From: Murinocardiopsis flavida
Lineage (GTDB): Bacteria; Actinomycetota; Actinomycetes; Streptosporangiales; Streptosporangiaceae
Assembly: GCF_003014485.1 (NCBI RefSeq)
Contig: NZ_PYGA01000037.1
Coordinates: forward strand, 1-57,604
DNA: 57,604 bases
Reading direction: 5' to 3'
The notes under the pieces are model-generated. The model did not search any database. It saw nothing but the letters and a program-made list of their open reading frames with translations, and was not told the DNA's origin. Positions 33,321 to 41,543 of the stretch are shown here, piece by piece (positions within the stretch are counted from its first letter, which is position 1; each line of letters starts with the position of its first letter). A program made the translations under genes and the position numbers.

Positions 33321-33580
33321 ACCCGGGTACGGGAAAAGGCGACAGCGGGGTGACGAGGGGACGTGCGGGAACCCTCAAGTGGAAGTGTGCCGGTGGCACC
33401 CTGTATCGCGGCTGGTGAGACCGTGTTCCCGCCGCTGGGGCGGGCGGGGCGCGGAGCTCACCGGGATCGCGGTCGACGCTGTTCCAGGGCGATCGGCATT
33501 CCTCCCACGGTTGAGTCGGTGCGATCAGCAGAACGCCGCGGAACCCGAGTGGGAGCGCGCGGCATTTCACATCGTCCGAG

Positions 33581-33592
33581 CGGTCTAGACCG
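33581..33592. promoter_or_regulatory. DasR-like operator (dre) palindrome
   Basis: CGGTCTAGACCG is a perfect 12-bp palindrome whose core GGTCTAGACC equals the centre of the Streptomyces DasR consensus ACTGGTCTAGACCA. It is 320 bp upstream of the LPMO start, far for a simple promoter operator but inside the same intergenic region. Confidence 0.55.
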
Positions 33593-33947
33593 TAATTCGG
33601 CATCCACGTCCCGTCAAGGGCCTATCACCGTCCGTACGCCGGGAATTCCGCGGATCAATGGGAACGGCGCCCTTTGGGTCAACCGGGAACGGGCCACCGG
33701 TATTGCCATTGCAGAATGCCGGGGGCAGCTCGGACCTGCGCCTCCGGCACTCCCGCCCGGTCCGCGGTCTGCTCCCCGCCGCGCGGCCCCGCGGCGGCCC
33801 GGCGCGGGGCACCGTACGTAAGCAAGTCCTCACCGGACGGCGACACCCGGCGCCCGGTCGGCCCGGCCGGATCGGGGCCCGCCCGTCCCGTCGGCGCCGG
33901 TTAGGGTGGCCCCGGGAACAGCGGATTCGACGGGGAACGGGCGGACG

Positions 33948-34517
33948 ATGTCGGCGATACGGCTGCTGGTGCTGGGGTCGGTGCGCAGGAACGGCCGGGC
34001 GCACGGCTACCAGGTGCGCGGCGACCTGGAGTCGTGGGCGGCGAACGAGTGGTCCAGCGCGAAGCCCGGATCGATCTACCACGCGCTCAAGCAAATGGCG
34101 CGCGAAGGGCTGCTGCGCTCGCACGAGACCGCGCCGAGCACCGCGGGCGGCCCGCCGCGGGTCGAATACGAACTCACCGCCGCGGGCGAGGACGCCTACA
34201 CCGCCCTGCTGCGCGATGCCGTGACAGACCACGACCAGGGCCTCGACACCCTCAGCGCCGCCATCGGGCTGATCGACGACCTGCCGCGCGCCGAGGCCAT
34301 CGCGCTGCTGCGCCGGCGGGTGCGGACCATGGAGGACTGGCGCGCCGCTGTCACCCGCGACTGGACCCCCGGCGCCGACGGGGAGAACTGGGGGCTCGTC
34401 GGCGAGGTCCTGGGGATGTGGCTGCACACCGCCGACAGCCGGGCGGAGTGGGCGCGGGGGCTCATCGCGCGGCTGGAGGGCGGGGCCTACGTCATGGCGG
34501 GCGAGGAGGGCCGGTGA
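33948..34517 (+). CDS. PadR-family transcriptional regulator
   Basis: A 189-aa protein. The PadR winged helix (1-80) has LLVLGSVRRNGRAHGYQVRGDL and SSAKPGSIYHALKQMAREGLL. A helical C-terminal dimerisation domain follows (about 100-180, EAIALLRRRVRTMEDWRAAV). The ATG at 33948 gives the usual PadR start, MSAIRLLVLG. The target is unknown; no efflux genes are adjacent. It converges on the VOC gene 39 nt away. Confidence 0.88.
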   Translation: MSAIRLLVLGSVRRNGRAHGYQVRGDLESWAANEWSSAKPGSIYHALKQMAREGLLRSHETAPSTAGGPPRVEYELTAAGEDAYTALLRDAVTDHDQGLDTLSAAIGLIDDLPRAEAIALLRRRVRTMEDWRAAVTRDWTPGADGENWGLVGEVLGMWLHTADSRAEWARGLIARLEGGAYVMAGEEGR

Positions 34518-34556
34518 GCGCGCCGCGGGCGGGCCGCCACCGGCCCCGCTCCGGGA

Positions 34557-34967
34557 TCATGCGGCGGCGGTGACCCACCACAGGGTGCCGAACGGGTCGG
34601 CGAACCCGCCGAACCTGCCGCCGTCGTCCTGGACGGCCAGCGGGACGACCGGCACCGCGCCGGACTCGACGGCCCTGGCGTAGGCGCCGTCGGGATCGGC
34701 CGGGGCGGTCCACATGTGCGTGGTGCCCGGGTCGCCGCCGGGCCGGAAGGGCTCCCGGCACTGGCGGCCGTCGCCGTCGGAGTCGGCGAAGAACACGGTG
34801 CTGCCGCCGATCAGCGCTTCGGCGTGCATGACGCGCTCGGGGTGGCCGGGGGGCCGGTTGACGTTGCGCACCTCGGCCCCGAAGACGTACTCGACGAACG
34901 TCGCGAAGCCCTCGGCGCTGCCGACCATGATGTAGGGGGTCACCGTCTGATCCTGGGAAACCTGCAC
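34557..34967 (-). CDS. VOC-family protein (glyoxalase/bleomycin-resistance-like)
   Basis: A 136-aa single VOC module pair: VTPYIMVGSAEGFATFVEYVFGAE at the start, HAEALIGGSTVFFADS, and the closing GGFADPFGTLWWVTA. This resembles PhnB/YdhR-like members rather than glyoxalase I. The GTG at 34967 is chosen because GAGG precedes it. Inverted TTGACTAG/CTAGTCAA repeats lie just upstream. The role is unknown. Confidence 0.8.
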   Translation of the reverse strand: MQVSQDQTVTPYIMVGSAEGFATFVEYVFGAEVRNVNRPPGHPERVMHAEALIGGSTVFFADSDGDGRQCREPFRPGGDPGTTHMWTAPADPDGAYARAVESGAVPVVPLAVQDDGGRFGGFADPFGTLWWVTAAA

Positions 34968-34988
34968 AGCACACCTCAGCTGATCAAA

Positions 34989-35050
34989 TTTGACTAGTGG
35001 AGCGTTCAGCGTAGGTCGCCGCCATTTGCTAGTCAAGTTTTTCTAGTCGA
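34989..35050. promoter_or_regulatory. Operator-like repeats upstream of the VOC gene
   Basis: TTGACTAG (34990-34997) is mirrored by CTAGTCAA (35029-35036) and a third CTAGTCGA (35043-35050). The sites lie 22-83 bp upstream of the VOC start. The repeat family differs from the TTGACAA sites of the next gene. Confidence 0.5.
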
Positions 35051-35163
35051 GCGGGGCGCCGGTGCCGCGAGGGGCCCGGCACCGGTGACCCGCCAGGGGT
35101 CAGGTCGCCAATCACAGGAAGCGCCCGGGCGACCCCTTGCCGAGGGAACCCGGCAGCGCGCTA

Positions 35164-35203
35164 CTTGACAATGATTGACAAGTACTTGCTATTGTCCGTC
35201 AAG
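35164..35203. promoter_or_regulatory. TTGACAA operator cluster upstream of the HTH gene
   Basis: TTGACAA at 35165 and 35175, then TTGTCCGTCAA at 35193-35203 in the opposite sense, sit 22-60 bp before the start of the HTH gene. The arrangement suggests autoregulation by a dimeric DNA-binding protein. Confidence 0.5.
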
Positions 35204-35224
35204 CAACCGGAACCGAGGAGGCCC

Positions 35225-35725
35225 ATGAACGGGGCGAACGAACCGACGGAGCGGCAGGCACTGGCCGAGGACCTGCGCCGACTCGTCACGAGCCGGCTAC
35301 TCGACCCGCTGAGCATCCTGTTCGAGTCCGACATCGCGACCGACCCGATGCGCCGCCGCGTGGCGCGCGACTCCGAGGCATGGGCCGCCCTGCTGCTGGG
35401 CCCCGACCGCGAGCGCGCCGTGCACACCGCGGTCCGGATGATCGCCGTGCTCTACCCCGGCGACGCCCCGTTCGACCCCCCGGAGCACTGGTGGCGCACG
35501 CCGCTCGGCCGGGTCGTCGCGCGGCGCCTCGGCCATCCCGCCGCCGACCGGGTGCCGTTCGCCGTTGCCGGGGCGATGCTCGGGATCACCCGCCAAGGGG
35601 TGCACGACCTGGTCAAGCGGCAGAAGCTGGCGCAGCACCCCGACGGCGGGGTCACCACGGCCTCCATCCGGGCGCGCCTGGACACCCGCGCCGAAGCAAG
35701 CGACGACATCAGGAGGAGCCGGTGA
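35225..35725 (+). CDS. Putative HTH regulator, 166 aa
   Basis: The C-terminal third contains a helix-turn-helix, AGAMLGITRQGVHDLVKRQKL. The N-terminal part (LAEDLRRLVTSRLLDPLSIL...) is helical and unassigned. GAGGAGG precedes the ATG at 35225; the in-frame start at 35165 falls inside the operator cluster. The stop overlaps the GTG of the hydrolase gene (GTGA), so the two are one operon. No named family is recognised. Confidence 0.65.
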   Translation: MNGANEPTERQALAEDLRRLVTSRLLDPLSILFESDIATDPMRRRVARDSEAWAALLLGPDRERAVHTAVRMIAVLYPGDAPFDPPEHWWRTPLGRVVARRLGHPAADRVPFAVAGAMLGITRQGVHDLVKRQKLAQHPDGGVTTASIRARLDTRAEASDDIRRSR

Positions 35726-36651
35726 ACGAGCCGACCAACACCGCGGACGACACCGTCGTCCGCACCGGGCCGGTACCCATCGCGGTACGCGACCACGGCG
35801 GAGCGGGTCCCCCGTTGCTGCTGCTGCACGGCGCCGGGGGCAACCTGGCGGACTGGGGCGGCCTCGTCCCGCTGCTGCGCGGCGAGCACCGGGTGCTGGC
35901 GGTCGACCTGCGCGGCCACGGCCGCTCCGGCGACGGCACCTGGGACTTCGACGCGGTCCTCGGCGACCTCGACGCCGTCGCCGCGCACTTCGCTCTGCGC
36001 GACACCGCGGTCGTCGGGCACTCGCTGGGCGGCATGCTCGCCGGGATGTGGGCCGCCCGCACCCCCGGCTGCCGCGCCGCGGTGTCCCTCGACGGCCACC
36101 GCTCGGCCGCGACCGCCGCGCGCAACTACGCGGGCATGGAGCCGCGGCGGCTGCACGCGGACCTGGAGCGGCTGCGCGCCGTGTTCGACGCCCAGACCGC
36201 GATGGCGGCGGACCCGCTGACGGACGAGCAGGTCGCCGCGCTCATCGACGCCCGGCGCGGCCTCGCCGCCGCGCACGGCGCCGACGAACGGCTCGTGGTC
36301 GAGGCGGCCCGGCGCGGCCTGGCGGCAACGGGCGCGGCCACCCGGCTGCGGCCCGGCCCCGAGGTGGCCGCGGCGCTGCGGGACGCGCCCGAGTTCGCCG
36401 ACGCGCTGCCGTCCTTCCGAGCGGTCACCGCACCCTTCCTGGTGGTGCTCGCGGCCCGCGACCTGCCGTCGCTCCCCGCGGAGTTCGGCCCCCTGATGGC
36501 GGCCCACCGCGCCGGCCTCCGCCGCGACCTCGCGGACCTCACCGCGGCCCGCCCGAACATCGTGGTCGAGGAGATCGACGCGAGCCACGGCATGCACCTC
36601 GAACGCCCGCACGAGGTGGCGCGCCGCATCACGTCCTTCCTCCCGCACTGA
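35722..36651 (+). CDS. Alpha/beta-fold hydrolase
   Basis: A 309-aa serine hydrolase. The oxyanion region is LLLLHGAGGNLADWGGL, the nucleophile elbow is GHSLGG, and the catalytic His is in DASHGMHLERP near the C-terminus; the acid is probably the Asp in VLAARDLPSLP. AGGAGGAGCC precedes the GTG at 35722. No signal peptide. The substrate is unknown; the upstream HTH protein probably controls it. Confidence 0.87.
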   Translation: MNEPTNTADDTVVRTGPVPIAVRDHGGAGPPLLLLHGAGGNLADWGGLVPLLRGEHRVLAVDLRGHGRSGDGTWDFDAVLGDLDAVAAHFALRDTAVVGHSLGGMLAGMWAARTPGCRAAVSLDGHRSAATAARNYAGMEPRRLHADLERLRAVFDAQTAMAADPLTDEQVAALIDARRGLAAAHGADERLVVEAARRGLAATGAATRLRPGPEVAAALRDAPEFADALPSFRAVTAPFLVVLAARDLPSLPAEFGPLMAAHRAGLRRDLADLTAARPNIVVEEIDASHGMHLERPHEVARRITSFLPH

Positions 36652-36705
36652 TCCGCCCGGCGGCGCGCCGAACACCCCGGCGGAACCGGGTCGGGCGGGA
36701 GACTG

Positions 36706-36744
36706 CGGAGGGCCGGCCGCGGGCGCGCCGGGTCCGGCCCTCGC
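36706..36744. terminator. Hairpin between convergent genes
   Basis: GAGGGCCGG (36708-36716) pairs with CCGGCCCTC (36734-36742) between the hydrolase and beta-lactamase-like genes. Confidence 0.5.
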
Positions 36745-36756
36745 GTGCCCGGGGCG

Positions 36757-37707
36757 TCAGGTCCGGTCGGAGCCGTCCGACTTCTCCTCGGGCAGGTCGC
36801 GGCCCGTCAGCCGCTTGAGGGAGGAGTCGCCGTTGAGGACGGAGTGCACCTTCGTGCCGACGGACTCGATCGTGTCGACCCCGTACTGCATACCGGCGTT
36901 GTCATCGGTGAGCACGACGATCTCGTAGTCGCCGATGGGCGTGCCCTGGAAGCCGCCGATGCTGTTCACCCGCCAGGTGTCGGTGTTGTCGTAGGGCAGC
37001 CAGCCGTTCTTGAGGTAGACGCCAGCGTCGGCGGGTGCGCCCGTGGGCACGCCCCACCGCTGGTCGGCGACGACGTCGCCCATGAGTTTGCGGGCGTAGT
37101 CGCGCTGGGCCGCGCCGAGCACGTCGTTGTCCGTGCGCAGCAGGCGCAGCAGCGTGAGCTCGTCGGTGGTGTTGATCTTCATCAGCCCCACGGAGCCCTT
37201 GGGGTGCAGCGTGGTGGCGTCCATCCCCGCGAGGTCGAGGAAGCGCTGGATGCGCTTGGCGCCGAGCTGGTCGCGCAGTTCCACGGTCGAGTCGTTTCCC
37301 GAGACCGTGATCATGTCGGTCGCGAGCTCCTTCTCCTTCGCGGTGAGCTCGCGCCCCTCGTCCATCGCCGTGCGCAGCAGTGTGCCGAGGATGACGACCT
37401 TGCCGACGCTGGCGGCGTCGAACTCCGCCTGCGGGTTCAGCCCGCAGGTGAGGTCGCCGTCGTAGGCGGACACCCCGACGGCGATCCGGCCCTTGCGCTG
37501 GTCGGCCGCCTGCTGGATCGCCGCGCCGAGCTTCTTCGCGACCTCCGGGTGGGCGTCGGAGGTGCAGATCGGGGCCGCCGTGTCGGCGTTCGCAGCGGAC
37601 GAGGCGCCCGTGGCGACGGTGAACCCCGTGGCGAGGACGCCGGCGAGCACCGCGGCGGCCGGCCGCGCGCCGCGCGGGCGCCCGGTGTTCCTCCGGTTGG
37701 TGGGCAT
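36757..37707 (-). CDS. Class A beta-lactamase-like serine hydrolase (secreted)
   Basis: A 316-aa exported protein with a basic, hydrophobic signal region (1-42). The serine box is Ser100-Val-Gly-Lys103. The usual SDN is SGN at 136-138, and the KTG box reads KNG at 233-235 in VYLKNGW. An omega-loop E166-type residue is not obvious. These changes suggest a penicillin-interactive or peptidase-like protein rather than a strong beta-lactamase. The ATG at 37707 follows GGGGACACTTCCCT. The C-terminus is charged and probably disordered. Confidence 0.8.
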   Translation of the reverse strand: MPTNRRNTGRPRGARPAAAVLAGVLATGFTVATGASSAANADTAAPICTSDAHPEVAKKLGAAIQQAADQRKGRIAVGVSAYDGDLTCGLNPQAEFDAASVGKVVILGTLLRTAMDEGRELTAKEKELATDMITVSGNDSTVELRDQLGAKRIQRFLDLAGMDATTLHPKGSVGLMKINTTDELTLLRLLRTDNDVLGAAQRDYARKLMGDVVADQRWGVPTGAPADAGVYLKNGWLPYDNTDTWRVNSIGGFQGTPIGDYEIVVLTDDNAGMQYGVDTIESVGTKVHSVLNGDSSLKRLTGRDLPEEKSDGSDRT

Positions 37708-37904
37708 AGGGAAGTGTCCCCCTCATGGGTCGGTCGGTCGGTGATCAGAGGCGGGTGCAATCGGATACGGGACATTGCCCCATTGGACCCGCCACAGGAG
37801 TCGATGCGTCACTCGCCGTCACGGTTCCCCCGGTTCGGCCCTGACTTGATCTTCGGTGACCGCGGCCCGTTCGCCGCGGCGACACGGCGGGGCCCGCTCC
37901 GGTC

Positions 37905-38100
37905 GTGTTTTGAAAGCCATTTCGGGCTCGCGGCCACGCCCCTACTGTGCGGCGCTCCGCAAGCTCCGCAGCATCGCACAGCGGGGCCCGACCCCGCCTC
38001 GCTGCGCCGATCTCGCTCGAACGGCCAACCAGGCGGGCCCCCGCTGCGCGACCATCGCGAAGCGGCGCAGTAGGGGCACCCGAAAGCCCTTTCAAAACAC
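37905..38100. repeat. 196-bp element with terminal inverted repeats
   Basis: GTGTTTTGAAAG (37905-37916) is the exact complement of CTTTCAAAACAC (38089-38100). Inside, GCCCCTACTG (37938-37947) pairs with CAGTAGGGGC (38068-38077), and a further hairpin GCGGGG-CCCGA-CCCCGC starts at 37981. It has the look of a MITE or a structured intergenic repeat upstream of the LigD genes. Frames within it are shadows. Confidence 0.65.
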
Positions 38101-38212
38101 TCCCGGTCGCCGCGCGCCGCGCGTCCGCCGCATACCGGCACGCCACCCGGGTAGTGCGGCCGTTGACAGCGAACCGGCGCCGCGCGCCGGGACCGTCGAC
38201 GAGGGGATCGCG

Positions 38213-38821
38213 ATGGGCGGCGGCGAGAAGCCACTCCAGGAGTACCGCGGGCGCCGCGACTTCGACCGGACCGCCGAACCGCGCGGGGAGGTCCGGCACG
38301 GCAGCGGGCGCCCGCGGTTCGTCGTCCAGCACCACGCGGCGCGCGCCGACCACTACGACTTCCGACTTGAGGTCGACGGCGTCCTGAAGTCCTGGGCCGT
38401 GCCCAAGGGCCCCTCGACCGACCCGCGGGTCAAGCGGCTGGCCGTGCCCACCGAGGACCACCCGCTGGACTACGCCGACTTCGAGGGCACCATCCCCGCC
38501 GGAGACTACGGCGGCGGCACCGTGCTGGTGTGGGACACCGGCACCTACGAGAACACCACCGACAAGAACGGCCGCGCGCTGGACATGGCCGAGGGGCTGC
38601 GCCACGGCCACGTGTCCGTGCTGCTGTCCGGCACCAAGCTCAGCGGCGGCTACGCCCTGAACCGGTTCCGCACCGGCGACGAGGAGGCGTGGCTGCTCGT
38701 CAAGGTGAAGGACGCCGCGGCCGACGCCCGGCGCCGGCCGACCAGCACCGAGCCGGAATCGGTGCGCACCGGACGCGACCTCGGCGAGGTCGCGCGCGAC
38801 GCGGACGGGGCGGCGCCATGA
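38213..38821 (+). CDS. LigD-type 3'-phosphoesterase (PE domain), stand-alone
   Basis: A 202-aa protein equal to the PE domain of DNA ligase D, which trims 3' phosphates and ribonucleotides during bacterial end joining. Conserved active-site blocks: FVVQHHAARADHYDFRLEV (catalytic His/Asp/Arg), LKSWAVPKGPS and VEDHPLDY-like TEDHPLDYADFEG, then GDYGGGTVLVWDTG. The ATG at 38213 precedes MGGGEKPLQEYRGRRDF. It is coupled by ATGA to the polymerase gene. No Ku and no ATP-dependent ligase domain is encoded nearby. Confidence 0.9.
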   Translation: MGGGEKPLQEYRGRRDFDRTAEPRGEVRHGSGRPRFVVQHHAARADHYDFRLEVDGVLKSWAVPKGPSTDPRVKRLAVPTEDHPLDYADFEGTIPAGDYGGGTVLVWDTGTYENTTDKNGRALDMAEGLRHGHVSVLLSGTKLSGGYALNRFRTGDEEAWLLVKVKDAAADARRRPTSTEPESVRTGRDLGEVARDADGAAP

Positions 38822-39741
38822 GCGCCGACCGCGCCGTGCTGCGCTCCGGGCGGCACACCGTGCGGCTCGGCCGCCCCGACAAGGAGCTGTTCGGTTCCGG
38901 CGGGCCCACAAAGCGCGAACTGGCCGAGCACTACCGCTCGGTCGCGCCGCGGATGCTGCCGCACATCCGCCGCCGCCCCATCGCGATGCACCGGTTCCCC
39001 GACGGGATCGGCTCGGAGCGGGTCGGCGGCTTCTTCGAGAAGCGGCGCCCCGACCACGCCCCCGACTTCGTCGGCTCGGTGGAGGTCCCCCGCGAGCAGG
39101 GCGGTTCGATCCCGATGGTCGTCTGCGACGACACCGCCACCCTGCTGTGGCTGGCCGACCAGGCCGTCATCACCCCGCACCCGTGGCTGAGCCGGGCCGG
39201 CGCGCTGCGCACACCGGACCGCATCATCCTCGACCTCGACCCGTCCGACGACGACTTCGCCGCCGTGCGCACGGCGGCGCACCGGGTCCGCGCGGTCCTC
39301 GACGGCATCGGGCTGGCGGCGTTCGTCATGACGACCGGCTCGCGCGGGCTGCACGTCGTCGCGCCCATCCGGCCCGAGATGGACGTGGACGAGGTGCGCG
39401 CGCTGGCCCGCGGCATCGCCGAGGCGACGGCGGCTGGCGACCCCGACCGGCTCACCACCGAGGTCCGCAAGGACAAGCGGCGCGGCCGGCTGTTCCTCGA
39501 CTACCTGCGCAACTCCTTCGCTCAGCACGCGGTCGCGCCGTACGCGGTGCGCGCGCTGCCGGACGCCCCCGTCGCCACACCGGTGCCGTGGGAGGAGCTG
39601 GACGGTGTCGGGTCCGCCCGCGAGTGGACGGTGCGCGCCCCCGCCGCGCGCGCGGACTGCCCGTGGAAGGGCCTGAACCGGCACGCCCGCTCCCCCGGCA
39701 GAGCGGCGGCCCGCCTGGAGCGGGCGCGCCCGCCGGGCTGA
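38818..39741 (+). CDS. LigD-type polymerase/primase domain protein, stand-alone
   Basis: A 307-aa protein matching the LigD polymerase domain (AEP/primase-like). Metal-binding acidic residues are in RIILDLDPSDDDF; other family features are the RRPIAMHRFPDGI and GSRGLHVVAPI blocks and RLFLDYLRNSFAQHAVAPYA. It extends ends with NTPs/dNTPs in non-homologous end joining. ATGA overlap with the PE gene. The split PE + Pol arrangement without a ligase module is known in actinobacteria; the partner Ku and ligase must be elsewhere. Confidence 0.9.
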   Translation: MSADRAVLRSGRHTVRLGRPDKELFGSGGPTKRELAEHYRSVAPRMLPHIRRRPIAMHRFPDGIGSERVGGFFEKRRPDHAPDFVGSVEVPREQGGSIPMVVCDDTATLLWLADQAVITPHPWLSRAGALRTPDRIILDLDPSDDDFAAVRTAAHRVRAVLDGIGLAAFVMTTGSRGLHVVAPIRPEMDVDEVRALARGIAEATAAGDPDRLTTEVRKDKRRGRLFLDYLRNSFAQHAVAPYAVRALPDAPVATPVPWEELDGVGSAREWTVRAPAARADCPWKGLNRHARSPGRAAARLERARPPG

Positions 39742-39780
39742 CCCCCGACCCGGTCGGCTGCGGCCCGCTGAGTGACCGCC

Positions 39781-39888
39781 GGGGTGCCGGACCGGTTTTT
39801 GGCCGAGAGGACGTGCTTCGGCGGTCGCTGCTGCGCAGCAGCGACCGCCGAAGCACGTCCTGATCGGGGCAGGCCGGACCGGCACCCC
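39781..39888. terminator. Long nested palindrome, probable bidirectional terminator
   Basis: The core 39808-39861 is a perfect 54-bp palindrome with no loop (half site begins AGGACGTGCTTCGGCGG and ends GCTGCTGC). Outer arms 39781-39795 and 39874-39888 pair at 14 of 15 positions. It fills the gap between the convergent polymerase and FAD-oxidase genes. The core centre recurs in the inverted repeat at 367-559. Confidence 0.75.
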
Positions 39889-39898
39889 CACCAGCCTC

Positions 39899-41509
39899 TC
39901 AGTCGTCCGGGATCAGCTTGCCGGGGTTCAGGACGCCCGCCGGGTCGAGTGTGCGCTTGACCGCGCGCAGCACCGCGACGCCGAGCGGGCCGACCTCGGC
40001 CGCCATCCACGGGCGGTGGTCGGCACCGACGGCGTGGTGGTGGCTGATCGTGCCGCCGTTCGCCGCGATCGCGTCGCCCGCCGCGCGCTTCGCGGCGGCC
40101 CAGCGCGCCAGCGGGTCCGCCCCGGCGGGCGCGACCACGGTGTAGTACAGCGACGCGCCCGCCGGGTAGATGTGCGAGACGTGGCACATGACGATCGCGC
40201 TCCCGCCCGCATCCGCGCCGTCGAGGGCGCCGCTCAGCGCGGCGCGGACCGCGGCGTCGAGCGCCGCCAGGTTCGCCCAGGACGTCGCGGTCTCCAGCGT
40301 CTCGCTGAGCACGCCCGCGCCGAGCAGGGCGTCGCGCAGGTAGGGGGCGTGGAACCGGGAGCTCCGCCATTCGCGTACCGCCTCGGTGTCCGCGCGCGTG
40401 CCCCCGGCGCCCGCGAGGACGTCCGCCGCTGCGGCGCGCCGGGCGGCGACGTCGGCGGCGGTGCCGTCGAAGCCGACGACCATCCGGCAGCCGGGTTCGG
40501 CCCGCGCCCCGGACAGGGCGGCGTTGACGAAGGTCTCGGTCTCGTCGGACAGCCGCGCGGTGGTGGGGCGCAGCGCCGACCGGGCGAGGCCGCGCAGCGC
40601 CGCCGTCCCCGCCGCGACGTCGGGGAACGACCACGCCTCGTCGTGCCTTGCCTCGGGTAGGGGCCGCACCCGCACCGTGACCTCGGTGATGACGCCGAAC
40701 ACCCCTTCGGAGCCGAGCAGCAGCTGCCGCAGGTCCGGCCCCGCGGCGGAGGCGGGGGCCCGGCCCGTGCGCACCGTGCCGCTCGGTGTCGCCGCCGTGA
40801 GCGCCACCACCATGTCGTCGAAGCGCCCGTAGCCGCCCGACGCCTGCCCGGTGGACCGGGTGGCGGCGTACCCGCCGATGGTCGCGAACTCGTAGCTCTG
40901 CGGGAGGTGGCCCAGCGTGCACCCGTGCCCGGCGAGCAGCTCCTCGGCCTCTGGTGTGCGCAGGCCGACCTGCAACGTGGCGGTCATGGACTCCGGGTCG
41001 TAGGCGACCAGCCGGTCCAGCCGGCGCAGGTCGAGGGCGACGACGGCGCCGAACCCGCCGCGCTCCGGCTCCACCCCGCCGACCACGCTGGTCCCGCCGC
41101 CGAACGGGACGACGGCCACCCGGTGCGCCGAGCACGCTTCGAGGACGCCGAGGACCTGGTCGTGGTCGGCGGGGTAGACGACGGCGTCGGGTGCGTCCGA
41201 CGCGTCGCCCGCTCGGCGCCGCAGCAGGTCGGGTGTGCTCTTGCCGCCGCTGTGCCGCAGCCGGGTGGCGGCGTCGTCCCGGACGTTTCGGGGGCCGACC
41301 GCGGCGGCGAGGGCGGCGCGCGCCGGTTCCGGCAGCGCCGGTTCCGGGAGGCGCACCGCGTCCTCCGCGACGGGCGGCCGCGGGCGCAGTTCGACGCCGA
41401 GCGCCTGGGCGACCAGGTCCCGGACCGAGTCGGGCAGCGGCGCGGCATGCTCCGGGTCTCCCCAGGCGAACCAGGACATGTCGGGGACGCGGTGCGCAGG
41501 CGAACTCAT
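39899..41509 (-). CDS. FAD-binding oxidase, alkylglycerone-phosphate synthase-like
   Basis: A 536-aa flavoprotein of the VAO/PCMH fold. The PP-loop is VVPFGGGTSVVGG; the second FAD region is HLPQSYEFATIGGYAATRSTGQ; the C-terminal histidine cluster HHHAVGADHRPWM and DPAGVLNPGKL match AGPS/Rv2251-type proteins. AGPS forms ether bonds in lipid precursors in eukaryotes; the bacterial role is not settled. An internal ATG at 41479 (MSWFAWGDP) matches the usual family start and may be the true one. It is divergent from tetR with only 17 bp between the outermost starts. Confidence 0.85.
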   Translation of the reverse strand: MSSPAHRVPDMSWFAWGDPEHAAPLPDSVRDLVAQALGVELRPRPPVAEDAVRLPEPALPEPARAALAAAVGPRNVRDDAATRLRHSGGKSTPDLLRRRAGDASDAPDAVVYPADHDQVLGVLEACSAHRVAVVPFGGGTSVVGGVEPERGGFGAVVALDLRRLDRLVAYDPESMTATLQVGLRTPEAEELLAGHGCTLGHLPQSYEFATIGGYAATRSTGQASGGYGRFDDMVVALTAATPSGTVRTGRAPASAAGPDLRQLLLGSEGVFGVITEVTVRVRPLPEARHDEAWSFPDVAAGTAALRGLARSALRPTTARLSDETETFVNAALSGARAEPGCRMVVGFDGTAADVAARRAAAADVLAGAGGTRADTEAVREWRSSRFHAPYLRDALLGAGVLSETLETATSWANLAALDAAVRAALSGALDGADAGGSAIVMCHVSHIYPAGASLYYTVVAPAGADPLARWAAAKRAAGDAIAANGGTISHHHAVGADHRPWMAAEVGPLGVAVLRAVKRTLDPAGVLNPGKLIPDD

Positions 41510-41543
41510 GCCGTACAGTTTTACATATGACGTCAATACGTAA
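41510..41543. promoter_or_regulatory. TetR operator/promoter overlapping the tetR start codon
   Basis: TTACATATGACGTCAATACG (41521-41540) plus TAA contains a TGACGTCA palindrome inside TTAC/GTAA arms and overlaps the ATG at 41527. Neither flanking gene has a Shine-Dalgarno sequence, so leaderless transcription and autorepression are likely. Confidence 0.5.

Larger units (their letters stand above)
33261..33947. other. 687-bp intergenic region between LPMO and PadR genes
   Basis: No convincing gene was found. The region holds the hairpin at 33301, the DasR-like palindrome at 33581 and presumably divergent promoters for the LPMO and PadR genes. A-rich segments such as CATTTCACATCG near 33563 stand out from the GC-rich background. 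Confidence 0.5.
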
